A stretch of 64,000 nucleotides of DNA, taken from assembly GCA_011390755.1 (NCBI GenBank), contig JAABRU010000012.1:1-64000 (forward strand), in the 5' to 3' direction. Of the stretch, positions 46,001-55,500 are shown one piece after another (positions within the stretch are counted from its first letter, which is position 1; each line of letters begins with the position of its first letter). The notes below the pieces were generated by a model that was not told the origin of the DNA, ran no database searches, and saw only the letters and a list, made by a program, of their open reading frames with translations. This DNA comes from Desulfobacteraceae bacterium (GTDB taxonomy: Bacteria > Desulfobacterota > Desulfobacteria > Desulfobacterales > Desulfococcaceae). The translations under genes and the position numbers were made by a program.

Positions 46001-48047
46001 AGCCGCTGTCTTCACCGGGGTTCCAAGCCACTCCTACGGTATTGTCTTTGGCCCAGGTATTTACGGGGGGATAGGCGGCCGCGAAGATGGGGGCAGTCGG
46101 GGGAGTGGTATCGTTAGATATTTCAATATAAACATTGGATGCGGTATATGCATAACTGCCGAACTGTATATCATCTGTAACATCATTGTAAGCGATCCGG
46201 CAGTATCCGTTTTCTCCCCAACCCTTTCCCCAACTGTTTTTTACTGTAAAATACTGTCCATCATCATTATAAGCCACGACCAGCAGACTGAGATATCCGC
46301 TATATGAACCGTCTCCATTATAATCGTAAATTCCGCCGGAATAAGAAGTAAAAGAATTATCACTCGGCACTTTGATTGTTGCAATGACCGGTCCGGTCTG
46401 TAAAAGTGTTTTTAAATCGTAAACGGTCGTATCACCGGCTACGCCCCAATGATAAGTAAATTGTGTGATTTTTTGCACAAATGACGGGGAAGCACATTTG
46501 TCCTCACAGTTTCCGTCTGCTGAAATATAGGGATAGCAGGATTCCGGGGGGATACCTTCATCCCGGATATATGTTAATGCCTGGCTGATTGAACCGCCTT
46601 CACAGTCAGATGTGGGAATACATGATATAATCGTCTGTTCGGAAAGATCCTGCTCGACTCCGAGTCCGACCTGATTTCCAAGATTTTCCACCAAAGCCGT
46701 TGCCGAAAAAGCCCAGCAGCCCCCACAGGTCATCAGGCTTTTTACCGGGCTGTCATATTGGCTCCAATCCACTGAGGAAGGCATGGATTGTCTTGATTTC
46801 AGACTGATTTCAGGATCACCGTAAAGACTCAGACCTGTAAAATTCATCCAGTTATATTCACTTGCCGGTATCAGCGTTTTTTTCATTTCCTGCATGGCAT
46901 AACCGACGGTCATTTCATCACCGATCAGTCTGTTGGCATATTCATAAATAATCCCCATTGAAGTTGCGCTTCCTGAAAAATCGGTTTGCCCCGGAGAATA
47001 CCATCCTTCACGGGTTTGCCCTATAGTAGCAACTGCTCCGTTTTTCAGAAGAGAATAGGACAGGTTATTATTGGTTTCAGGATGTGCAGATGAAGTGGCT
47101 CCTAAAAAGAAAATTCCCGGATGATTGTTATTCAGAAGCAACGTGCTGGAAGTATCAATAATATCAGATACCACAGTGGTATATCCATGACTCATTGTAA
47201 ATACGACTCCAAAGTCAGAACTATCCAGAATACCCGTAAAATTATTTATGCTGCAAGGTACCGTTTCAGGAGCAGGGATAAGACTGTAGTTGTCAGCATA
47301 CATCCGGTGATAATTCAATCCATTAGGAACAACAATATCATTTTTGATGGATTCTCCCAGATGATAACCGGGAGTACTTTCGTTCAAAGAATTCATTGCC
47401 AGCAGTATCTTATTACGCCAGTCAATATTCGTTTCATTTGAGAAGGATATTATTTTGGCAAAGATATTATCCAAATCCTCTATCACACCGTAATAAGGAA
47501 TTCTCCCTACAACCACGTCGTAATTCCTGTCCACACCGCCTTCTCCGAAATCATCTCCCCATTCCCCATATTTTCCGTCATTATCCAAATCCCAGTTTCC
47601 CGTAAGATCAGCATAATAATCATCCGATGGGGTTTCTTTATATTCAGTGATAGAAGTTGCATTGTTTCTTGGCCAAAGCATTTTCATGGGAACATTTCCA
47701 GTATCCGGATGCGGATTGCCAACGAGCAAGACATATTCTATGTTATACGTCAGATAATTGTTTTTTAACCAGTTGCGGATATTTTCAGCCGCCGTGTCAC
47801 CTGTTCCGCCTCCCCATGAGTTTTCTGTAACAACATAAACATTAAAACCCCGGATCATTTTATCTGTTACAAATGCTGAAAGATTGACAGAATTGGAAAA
47901 AATTGAACTTGTGGTAATAATAGCATAGGATTTAGTCGATGAACCTCTTGGTGATAATGCTTTCTGGTCGGCATCCGGGATAGTCCCTCCGAAAGCCAAA
48001 GAACAGGACAACATAATGAAACTGACAAAAATAACTGTGATTCTCAT
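43044..48047 (-). CDS. Giant secreted protein: C25-like, papain-like and C13-type peptidase domains with dockerin-like tail
   Basis: About 1667 residues from ATG 48047 (GGAGG eight bases upstream; MRITVIFVSFIMLSCSLAFG is a signal peptide). Order: gingipain (C25)-like domain (about 45-450, FTMSHGY, ending LYGDPEI), papain (C1) domain (about 455-680, CGGCWAFSA, VKNSWGKGWGENGY), Ig units, FN3, further Ig domains, C13-type domain (about 1330-1560, YLADHGG and AEACHSGTF), dockerin-like tail (DVNRDGKIGVEEA, ending LRKVSDK). In the C25-like domain the expected cysteine position reads GATSSAHPE. In the papain domain the expected histidine position reads GYLSLLVVAY and the oxyanion glutamine is leucine. 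Only the third domain looks catalytically complete. Confidence 0.83.
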   Translation of the reverse strand: MRITVIFVSFIMLSCSLAFGGTIPDADQKALSPRGSSTKSYAIITTSSIFSNSVNLSAFVTDKMIRGFNVYVVTENSWGGGTGDTAAENIRNWLKNNYLTYNIEYVLLVGNPHPDTGNVPMKMLWPRNNATSITEYKETPSDDYYADLTGNWDLDNDGKYGEWGDDFGEGGVDRNYDVVVGRIPYYGVIEDLDNIFAKIISFSNETNIDWRNKILLAMNSLNESTPGYHLGESIKNDIVVPNGLNYHRMYADNYSLIPAPETVPCSINNFTGILDSSDFGVVFTMSHGYTTVVSDIIDTSSTLLLNNNHPGIFFLGATSSAHPETNNNLSYSLLKNGAVATIGQTREGWYSPGQTDFSGSATSMGIIYEYANRLIGDEMTVGYAMQEMKKTLIPASEYNWMNFTGLSLYGDPEISLKSRQSMPSSVDWSQYDSPVKSLMTCGGCWAFSATALVENLGNQVGLGVEQDLSEQTIISCIPTSDCEGGSISQALTYIRDEGIPPESCYPYISADGNCEDKCASPSFVQKITQFTYHWGVAGDTTVYDLKTLLQTGPVIATIKVPSDNSFTSYSGGIYDYNGDGSYSGYLSLLVVAYNDDGQYFTVKNSWGKGWGENGYCRIAYNDVTDDIQFGSYAYTASNVYIEISNDTTPPTAPIFAAAYPPVNTWAKDNTVGVAWNPGEDSGSGVAGYSCIFDTSPITDPDNIVETDLNQITGSPLSDGANHYFHIRTVDNAGNTSPTLHVGPFKIDNLPPTGSITVNSNAASTSSQSVILSISAADSGSGLSQMAFSNDNVNWSSPVPYAASADWTLSSGLGIKTVYARFSDMLGNWTSISITDSITLESVPGPNTPAGLRATSGSHAVTLQWDEPLSPETEGYHIYRSDAENGFYVQLTSDPHYNPDYNENERKWYQVFTDENLINGLAYWYKITAVSSGSESDATAPVSAVPAALIGGDFRLELMETSGMVAAGDSIVFHITVIGEDRFAEAVSLSATGSLPSGITKTFTGNPVKPTGMAALRLDIPYSAAPGDYTFTINGISENRSHHSQCSLKIVNIATGQGRITALPQKESYRLGEKAEIYGQLLPWQVSGTAVTVQVRKSGELQWTSSPSVIGENSAFRFSYLPQETGEYEVRASWVGNAHVAACESEISAFTVTRGKSEIRVTTSDENPPEPGDTVSIGIELSPPYEGQPLYFEILKPGLNVPETVEGLFTQSGGKRSFNYTLEENLPGIWKFKAAWGGNEDYTGSVSLPLVLYPGIEVGHALILAGGGMDQNTLWKTTEFLANRFYQILQKRRFDHDQIYYISDFTHNYDLDGNGTDDIFVDEHSPTVGILQNYLENLYRPGQEPLVGANRPLILYLADHGGVGQFKINAGQYLKAQDLDIWLDALQTATGCKIVIIAEACHSGTFIEKLLPTGEQQRILISSSNTEVANYDQDGIQSFSRFFFDQVAQGDSLRNCFFKARKEMGNYRLFKKQEPQIRNELAAADFYIGGTFVVGDILPEIISLTPNQIINAGNHPLFVEGADAEGLESAWVSIIPPGFETLENAGDFQTPLYSFDRAELSDPDNDNRFEGNYNFPYNGDYILTFFVQDTGGNTVSQEIRLSVENGADPPAPGNVNGDETVDLADAILALKTACGINAGNVNTAADVNRDGKIGVEEAVYILRKVSDK

Positions 48048-48209
48048 AGACATTTCCTCCTTTGTATATGGTTTTATTTGCTTATCTGCCAAGGAAGTCA
48101 TTAAGACTTCCTGTAATTTCAAAGAATTGGGCGAAGCCCAATTGGGCACTCGTTCCCACGCTCTGCGTGGGAACGCCTTTGGGACGCTTCGCGTCCCGTG
48201 TGGTTGCTG

Positions 48210-48451
48210 TCTGTTCCCGGTTTTCCGGGGCGATTACTGAACACGATTATGCAGGATTATTAATGAATTACAGAATTAAAAAATCCTGACATCCTGTATC
48301 ATCCTGCATAATCGTGTTCAGAAAATGTCTGAACCGGGATTCAGAGATTAACCCGGATTTTCTGTTGTCTGAACCGCAGATTATCATGATGGGTATGACG
48401 GACTGTGATGAAAAAATCATGGTCATCAGGAATATCTGCGGTTCGGACAGC
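48210..48451. repeat. GTCTGAAC-type nested hairpin spacer
   Basis: Arms TGAACACGATTATGCAGGAT ... ATCCTGCATAATCGTGTTCA (48239-48320), a GTCTGAACCGGGATTCAGAG arm, and GTCTGAACCGCAGATTATCA ... ATATCTGCGGTTCGGAC. A GTTCCCACGCTCTGCGTGGG hairpin lies at 48152-48172. Confidence 0.65.
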
Positions 48452-48658
48452 AAAGCCCTGAAAGGGCGTATTGGTACAGCCCGGGGTGAAGCCCTGGGAA
48501 ACAGGGACAAAAATATTGTAAGCCCTGAAGGGGCGTATTACCTTATTGTTTTTCAGATATATAATTTCCTAATCCGCCCTTTCAGGGCTTACAATTATAC
48601 ATAATCTCTTTACCCAGGGCTTCACCCTGGGCTTTATCAATACGCCCCTTTGGGGCTT
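48452..48658. repeat. AAAGCCCTGAAAGGGC inverted-repeat element, copy 2
   Basis: Near-identical to 29350-29548 in layout: AAAGCCCTGAAAGGGCGTAT at the left, CGCCCCTTTGGGGCTTA at the right, with CCCGGGGTGAAGCCCTGGG and CCCAGGGCTTCACCCTGGG facing each other inside. Confidence 0.75.
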
Positions 48659-48729
48659 ATCCCGGTCAATCCCGAAATCCTGAAAATCCCGGTTCAGACA
48701 AATGAATCCCGGTTCAGACAGTTTACGGG

Positions 48730-48883
48730 AGGCAGAGCCTCAATACCGTTAATTAAGGATTTTCCGGAGTGCCAAAATGGAGTGAAACGGAATTTTGGCA
48801 GGATTTTCCGAATCTTTTCAGTGTCCCAAACTTTCAGTTCGGGACTCCGCCAACCTTAACTTAATGACATTGAGGCGGAGCCT
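48730..48883. mobile_element. CAATGNCATT-type MITE-like element
   Basis: Starts AGGCAGAGCCTCAATACCGT and ends with the inverse (GACATTGAGGCGGAGCCT). Internal GGAGTGCCAAAATGGAGTGA and CCCAAACTTTCAGTTCGGGA match the 19811 copy. Bases 48150-48915 contain only this and the two preceding repeat families; no gene is visible there. Confidence 0.7.
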
Positions 48884-48915
48884 GGGAACGAGTAACATTC
48901 ATCATTTAACATTCA

Positions 48916-51900
48916 TCATTTCCCTATCCCCGCTGTCACCTGCAGCGCATGGATGGCCTCTTCCAGCCCTATTTTCCCGTCCCCGTTCACATCACAGGAA
49001 CCCTGCACGTTCATCTGGGGGATATTGCTGACAGGGTTCGCTCCGGTCTGCACATTAATGGGAACTGTCACGGGATTCATGCCGGAAGCCGTAATGACAA
49101 GGCTGTAGGGACCCGGAGTTACATTTTCCAGCCGGAAATAACCGTTGCTGTCTGTCACGGTGCTGTATGCTGTATTGGAAAGGGAAACTGCCGCATTGAT
49201 GACACTCAGATCCGTATGACCGGCCAGTGCGGTGCTCACATAACCGGATACCGTATTTGTACCGGAAGTTCCTCCGGTCTGAATTACCCCGGTTTGGAGC
49301 GGAATGCCCATGAAACTCTGATTATCTGCCGCGAATACGGCAATATTGTAAGTGCCGTTTACGGTAAAGGAACCATAGCTTCCTTCGTAGCGGTTTCCGC
49401 CCACGGATTTGAGTTCAATCATGGGCATATCCGTGACCGGATCATCGGGCGAAACCGTATAATCCGGCGGCGTAATCACTGCCCACACCCTGCTGATGCC
49501 GTCCGCATCCACCACATTTTCCGCATAAATCTTTGCGGATGTGGGACCGTTCAGGGTCTGTGCGGGAGAAACACTGCCGATAAAGGGAATATCCGCACCG
49601 GAAACAATTCCATTTCCCAAAACAACTGCCTGGGCCAGGGTTTTATCCTCTTTTTCATTGCCGATACCGTTTGCATTGGCATCCAGCAGGGGAACCTGCC
49701 GGGGAGTATGGGGATTCCGGTATGTTTTGCCGATATTTTCCGATGCGGAAATATAGGAATTGTAAAAACTGTCGCCGTTGAAAATACTTGCCCAGAACAT
49801 AAAGGAAAAAGAAATTTTCCCCTGAAGAAAAAACATGGATTCCTCATCTTTTCCCGCACTGCTGACCAGAATTCTTGTTTTTCCTGCCGGAGGTGTGAGC
49901 AGGGGCAGAAAACTTCCGGAACGGCAGGCATCATAGACCAGCACCAGTTTTCCGGGAATGGTATTCTGTATGCTGTCCAGCCAGGTATCCAGTTCTGTGG
50001 CATAGAGCAGTTCCGCAGGTCCCATGCGGAAGGTTCCGTCACCGCCGTGATCCGTCATATAAATAAAGAGATCATCCGCATCATAGGCCCAGGAGGTAAT
50101 GGCCGTCTGCAGATTCGCATTTGTGGCATTGGCATCCACATCCGGGGTTCCGTTTCCGTCAATATCCAGCCGGGTATCCGCAGAAAGATAATAAATACTT
50201 TCGCTGTCATAGCCCTGATAGGTTAAGGCACGGTAGGCGAAACTGGCGCAGAGCTGGGTGGCATTCCATAGGGTATTTTGCGGAAAAGGGCCTCCGCCTG
50301 CCACAATAATGGCTTTTGTTTTCCGTTCAATCAGATTGGCTTTACGGAATACCTGCACCCTGTGGTTGTTGGTGTCGGAAACATAAATTTTACCGTTGGG
50401 CCCGATGCAGGAATAGGTGGGTTCATTTAATGACCCCGCATCGGAACCGTATGCGCCAATCCGGGCGACAAACTGTCCGGAGGAGGTGAATTTCTGAATG
50501 CGGTGATTGTCCGTGTCTGTGACATACACATATCCCTGTGCATCAACAGAGATTCCTTCCGGATTTTTTAACTGTCCGTCTCCTGTGCCGTAAGAACCCC
50601 ATTTGGCAAGAAACACACCTTCGGATGTAAATTTCTGAATCCGGTCATTTGAGGTGTCAGCCACATAAATATTCCCTGCCGTATCTGCTGCCAATCCCCG
50701 GGGATAATAAAACTGCCCGTCTCCGGTTCCGCTGCTTCCCCATTGTCTGAGAAAAACCCCCTGGGATGTGAATTTCTGAATGCGGTGATTTCTCAGATCA
50801 CTCACATACACATTGCCGTTTCCGTCAACAGCAATACCTCTTAATCCGTCAAACTGCCCGTCCCCGGTTCCTTCACTCCCCCAATTCAGAATAAAAGTTC
50901 CGTCCGGTCCGTATTTCTGCACCCGGTCGGTATAGCCGTCTGTGACATAAATATTGCCGCTGCTGTCAGGGGCAATGGCTACGGGATAATACATATCTCC
51001 GTCTCCGTAACCGGCTCTTCCGAATTTCATCTGAAAAGCACCGTCCGCATTGAATTTCTGGATACGGTTGTTGTACATATCCACCACATAAATATTGCCG
51101 CTTCCGTCTGCCGCAATGCCGTGGGGGGTGTGAAAAGCCCCGTCATCTGATGAAGTGCTTCCCCAGCCGTTAAGAAACTGATGGGTGGAATCATATATTT
51201 TGATGCGGTCATTGTCACAGTCGGCCACATAGATATTTCCGTTTTTGTCTATGGCAATTCCCTGGGGAATCCGGAATCCCCAACTGCCGAAACAGCAACT
51301 GCCGAACTTTTCGATAAAAGTTCCGTCCGGAGAGAATTTCTGTATGCGGTGGTTCCAGGAATCTGTCACATAAATATCCCCGTCTGCGTTTATCGCAATT
51401 CCGGCAGGTGTGTTAAACATGCTTTCACCGGTTCCGCTGCTTCCCCATTTGACAAGAAACGCACCATTGGCAGTAAATTTCTGAATCCGGTGATTTTTGC
51501 TGTCTGCCACATAAATATTTCCGCTGCTGTCTGTGGCAATTCCGTAAGGTTCATTAAACTGCCCGTCTTCGCTTCCCTCACTTCCCCACTTGGCAAGAAA
51601 TGTACCATTGGAAGTGAATTTCTGAATCCTGTGGTTGCTGCTGTCTGTCACATAGAGATTTCCGGCTGCATCAATGGCAATTCTTCTGGGATTGTAGAAT
51701 TCACCGTCTCCGGTTCCGTATTTTCCCCATTTTGTAATAAATACACCATCGGAACTGAATTTCTGTATCCGGTGGTTCCATCGGTCTGCAATGTAAATAT
51801 TCCCTGCAGAATCAATGGCCAGACCGTAAGGCCCGTTAAACTGCCCGTCCCCGCTTCCCTCGCCGCCCCACATTTTCATAAATGTGCCGTCCGGGCTCAG

Positions 51901-52122
51901 TTTGCGGATCCGGTCGGTATCCCCTTCGAGAACATAGATATTCCCGGAGGCATCGGCGGCCACATCCGTGGGATAACTGAAATACCAGGGCTGCTGCACA
52001 GAGGGCCAGGCTTTCTCAAATCTGTATTCTTCCGCAGCAGACACAGCAAAGGGGGATGCAATGATTGCAATGATTGCAATGATGAAACACAGGGATACCA
52101 GCATACATTTTTCTGACTTCAT
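48916..52122 (-). CDS. Secreted C13-type peptidase with 12 NHL repeats and half dockerin
   Basis: A 1068-residue exported protein: signal peptide (about 1-30), twelve NHL repeats (about 30-600, GNIYVADxxNHRIQKF), enough for two six-bladed propellers. The peptidase (about 610-830) has YMTDHGGDGTF and VYDACRSGSF. An Ig-like piece (VWAVITPPDYTV) and a carboxypeptidase-regulatory-like domain (about 950-1040) follow. The C-terminus has only one EF-hand loop (DVNGDGKIGLEEA) and ends LQVTAGIGK, where other members have two loops, so this is a half dockerin. Confidence 0.85.
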   Translation of the reverse strand: MKSEKCMLVSLCFIIAIIAIIASPFAVSAAEEYRFEKAWPSVQQPWYFSYPTDVAADASGNIYVLEGDTDRIRKLSPDGTFMKMWGGEGSGDGQFNGPYGLAIDSAGNIYIADRWNHRIQKFSSDGVFITKWGKYGTGDGEFYNPRRIAIDAAGNLYVTDSSNHRIQKFTSNGTFLAKWGSEGSEDGQFNEPYGIATDSSGNIYVADSKNHRIQKFTANGAFLVKWGSSGTGESMFNTPAGIAINADGDIYVTDSWNHRIQKFSPDGTFIEKFGSCCFGSWGFRIPQGIAIDKNGNIYVADCDNDRIKIYDSTHQFLNGWGSTSSDDGAFHTPHGIAADGSGNIYVVDMYNNRIQKFNADGAFQMKFGRAGYGDGDMYYPVAIAPDSSGNIYVTDGYTDRVQKYGPDGTFILNWGSEGTGDGQFDGLRGIAVDGNGNVYVSDLRNHRIQKFTSQGVFLRQWGSSGTGDGQFYYPRGLAADTAGNIYVADTSNDRIQKFTSEGVFLAKWGSYGTGDGQLKNPEGISVDAQGYVYVTDTDNHRIQKFTSSGQFVARIGAYGSDAGSLNEPTYSCIGPNGKIYVSDTNNHRVQVFRKANLIERKTKAIIVAGGGPFPQNTLWNATQLCASFAYRALTYQGYDSESIYYLSADTRLDIDGNGTPDVDANATNANLQTAITSWAYDADDLFIYMTDHGGDGTFRMGPAELLYATELDTWLDSIQNTIPGKLVLVYDACRSGSFLPLLTPPAGKTRILVSSAGKDEESMFFLQGKISFSFMFWASIFNGDSFYNSYISASENIGKTYRNPHTPRQVPLLDANANGIGNEKEDKTLAQAVVLGNGIVSGADIPFIGSVSPAQTLNGPTSAKIYAENVVDADGISRVWAVITPPDYTVSPDDPVTDMPMIELKSVGGNRYEGSYGSFTVNGTYNIAVFAADNQSFMGIPLQTGVIQTGGTSGTNTVSGYVSTALAGHTDLSVINAAVSLSNTAYSTVTDSNGYFRLENVTPGPYSLVITASGMNPVTVPINVQTGANPVSNIPQMNVQGSCDVNGDGKIGLEEAIHALQVTAGIGK

Positions 52123-52154
52123 TTTTTTCTCCTTTCCTTTTGTGTGTTATAGAT

Positions 52155-52298
52155 TGTCTGAACCCGGATTCACGGGATTCAGGGATGAACCGGGATTTTT
52201 CTTGTCTGAACCGCAGATTATCATGATGGATATGATGGACTGTGATGATAAAAATCATAGTCATCTGCGATATCAGGATTATCTGCGGTTCGGACAGC
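52155..52298. repeat. GTCTGAAC-type nested hairpin spacer
   Basis: Arms GTCTGAACCCGGATTCACGG and GTCTGAACCGCAGATTATCA ... GGATTATCTGCGGTTCGGAC, as in the spacers at 29070 and 48210. Confidence 0.65.
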
Positions 52299-52438
52299 AA
52301 AGCCCTGAAAGGGCGTATTACCTTTTATTTTTCAGATATATAATTTCCTAATCCGCCCTTTCAGGGCTTAGAATTGTACATAATCTCTTTACCCAGGGCT
52401 TCACCCCGGGCTTTATCAATACGCCCCTTTGGGGCTTA
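52299..52438. repeat. AAAGCCCTGAAAGGGC inverted-repeat element, short copy
   Basis: Same ends as the copies at 29350, 48452 and 56098 but about 65 bases shorter, lacking the left inner hairpin. Bases 52439-52545 hold a short CCCGGTTCGGACAG arm and a GTTCCCAGGCGGAGCCTGGG hairpin. Confidence 0.7.
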
Positions 52439-52545
52439 TCCCGGTCAATCCCTAAATCCTGAGAATCCCGGTTCGGACAGTTTACGGGAGGCAGAGCCTC
52501 CGAAAATGCGTTCCCAGGCGGAGCCTGGGAACGAGTTGATTTTTT

Positions 52546-55500
52546 TCACTGTCCACTGACTTTCCGCAGGATATACACTGCCTCCTCCAATCCGATTTTC
52601 TGATTGTTGTTTATATCGGCTCCCGCGCTGATGTTCTGACCGGTCATATCCTGTCCTGTGCAGATTTTCAGGGCCAGGATGGCATCGGCAAGGTCGGTTT
52701 TTCCGTCTCCGTTCACATCTGCGGGAGATGAATCTGTATAAATATTCACAGGTTCGGATGCGGCCACGTTTCCGAACTGGTCTTTGGCGTAGAAGGTGAG
52801 GATGTAGCGGCCCGGCTTTGCGAAGTTTTCATATGTGGCCGTGTAGGTCATGTTGTCATCCGGATCGGAAAGATTGAAGAATTCCAGTTCTATGTTCTGG
52901 TAGTTTCCGCTCATGTCCGGCACATAGTCCGGAGGCTGTACCGTAGCCCAGACTCTTTTCATGTGCGCATTTGCCGTGAGGGTGAAGGTTGCAGAGGTTC
53001 CGGAAAGTTCTGTTTTTTCCAATGCCGTGATTTGGGGCCAGGGGGAACCGGTGGCAAAGTCTCCGCCCAGTTTGATGGCAGATGCCAGCATTCCGTCATT
53101 GGTGTCATATTTTCCGTCTCCGTTGTCATCCAGTTGCGGGGTCTGGTAAAAGGTGAGGTTGGATTCCTGCAGACGGCGCAGGGATTTGGAAAAAGCCTGT
53201 TGCAGGCTGTTGTTTTCAAACAGATAGCGCAGGAAATGGTGCGTAAAGCTGCTGTTGCCGAAGTTGTCGTAGTTGACAATATGGTTTGAAGCCGATGTGA
53301 TGACAATGCGTCCCTGTTTTTTCAGCCGGGACATGAATTCGCCCGAATAGCAGGATTCGTTGATGACAATGACCTGTCCTCCGGTTGCGGTTTCATAAGT
53401 GCTGAGCATGGTGCTGAGTTCGTTTGCATACAGGATTTCTCCGGGGGAAATCATGAAATAGGGGCCGTGAATGCCGTCATCGCTGTAACCGTGGTCTATG
53501 ATGTAGAGGAAAAGCGGGGTTCCGGGGGTGTATGCTTTCACAGCCCGGTCAGTGATGGCGTATTCCAGATCAGCTTTTGTGATGTTGCGGTCTTCATCGG
53601 GCCGGGGGCAGTCCACAATATGGTCGTCATAACCGTCTCCGTTAAAGTCTGCCCATTTTTCCGGGGACATGAAATAGATGTCGGTATTTTTGAAGCCGCG
53701 GGCGTTGAAGATGCGGTAGGCGGAGGTGGCGAGTTCCATTGTGGTAGGCCAGAGGGGGTTGGTGCGGGCGGCGCCGCCTCCGGCTAAGAGGATCATGTGG
53801 CCGGGGGATTGGGTGGAGGGGGGGAAGGAGATGCGGGTTAGGCCGTATCCTCCTACCCAAAGGGAATCATCTGAAGTTTGGAGAAGAGACCAAATAATAC
53901 TATCTGATGCCAAACCGCTGTTGGCAGAATTAAAAACTGCCCACTGGTCTTTTGTGTAATCAAAGCGGGCAAGACCGCCGCTTATTCCCAACCATACTGC
54001 ATCGTCAGATGTCAGTAGAAATGACCAAATCCTTTTATTTATCAGTACGCTGTTTTCGGCATTGAAAACCGTCCATTGATCTTTTTCATAATCAAAGCGG
54101 GCAAGATTGTAGAGTGTTACTATCCATACAGCGCCGTCGGATGCCTCTTGAATGCCATAAATTCTGTGATCCGGCAGTCCGCTGTTGTCCATATCAAAAA
54201 CTGTCCACTGATTTTTGCTGTAATCAAAGCGGACAAGACCGTACCATGTTCCTACCCAGACAGCACCGTCGGATGTCTGCAAAAGAGAATTAGTAGTGTT
54301 ATGCGGCAGTCCGCTGTTATCCTTATTAAAAACTGTCCACTGATCTTTGCTGTAATCAAAGCGGGCAATACCGTGCCATGTTCCTACCCAGACAGCATCG
54401 TCGGATGTCTGCAAAAGAGAATAAATATTGTTATCCGGCAGTCCGCTGTTATCCGTATTAAAAACCGTCCACTGATCTGTGCCGTAGTCAAAGCGGGCAA
54501 GACCGTAATCATATGCTCCCACCCAAACAGCATCATCGGATGTTTTCTGAAGCATGTTAATATTAAGCGGTAGTCCACTGTTATCTATATTAAAAATCGT
54601 CCAATGATCTGTGCCGTAGTCAAAGCGGGTAAGTTTGCCAGCATCCATCCAGACAGCACCGTCGGATGTCTGTAAAAGAGAATCAATACTATTACTCGAC
54701 ATTCCGCTGTTGTTCGTATCAATGACTATCCACTGATCTTTGCTGTAATCAAAGCGGATAAGACCTTCCAGTGTTCCCGCCCAGACAGCACCGTTGGATA
54801 TTTGCAGAAGGGAGTAAATACTGTTATGCGGCAATCCGCTGTTGTCCGTATTAAAAACTGTCCACTGATTTTTGTCATAATCAAAGCGAGCAAGACCTTC
54901 CTGTGTTCCCGCCCAGACAGCACTGTCGGATGTCTGTAGAAGAGACAGAATGGATACATTCGGCAGGTCGCTGTTGTCCGTATCAAAAACCGTCCACTGA
55001 TCCTTGCCGTAATCGAAGCGGACAAAACCTCCGGCCCTTGTTCCCACCCAGACAGCGCCGTCAAATGTCTGCAAAAGGGACAGAATAGACCTATCTGGCA
55101 GTCCGCTGTTGTATGTATCAAAAACCGTCCACTGATCTTTTCCGTAATCAAAGCGGGCAAGACCGTGCCATGCTCCCACCCAGACAGCACCGTCGGATGT
55201 CTGCAAAAGGGCGTGAATAGAGCCATCCGGCAGTCTGCTGTTATCCGTATCAAAAACCGCCCATTGATCTTTTTCGTAATCAAGACGGACAAGCCCGTAC
55301 CATGTTCCCGACCAGACAGCACCATCAAATGTTGACAAAAGGGAATAAATATGGTTATCTGGTAGCCTACTGTTGCCAGTATTGAAAATTGTCCACTGAT
55401 CCTTTTCATAAACAAATCGAACAAGGCCGTTGTCTGTTCCTATCCATATGGCTCCGTCAGATGATTGAATAAGACATCTTATATAGAGTCCTGGAATTTC

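Noticed and set aside
48314-48604. Short frames with SPEGAY and RPFRAYN text in the AAAGCCCTGAAAGGGC elements
   Set aside because: The frames follow from the palindromic repeat itself, vary between copies and have no start signals.
48949-50226. 425-codon open frame opposite the 48916 gene
   Set aside because: Antisense to a gene with clear NHL and peptidase motifs; residue use is cysteine- and histidine-rich, as expected of a reversed frame.
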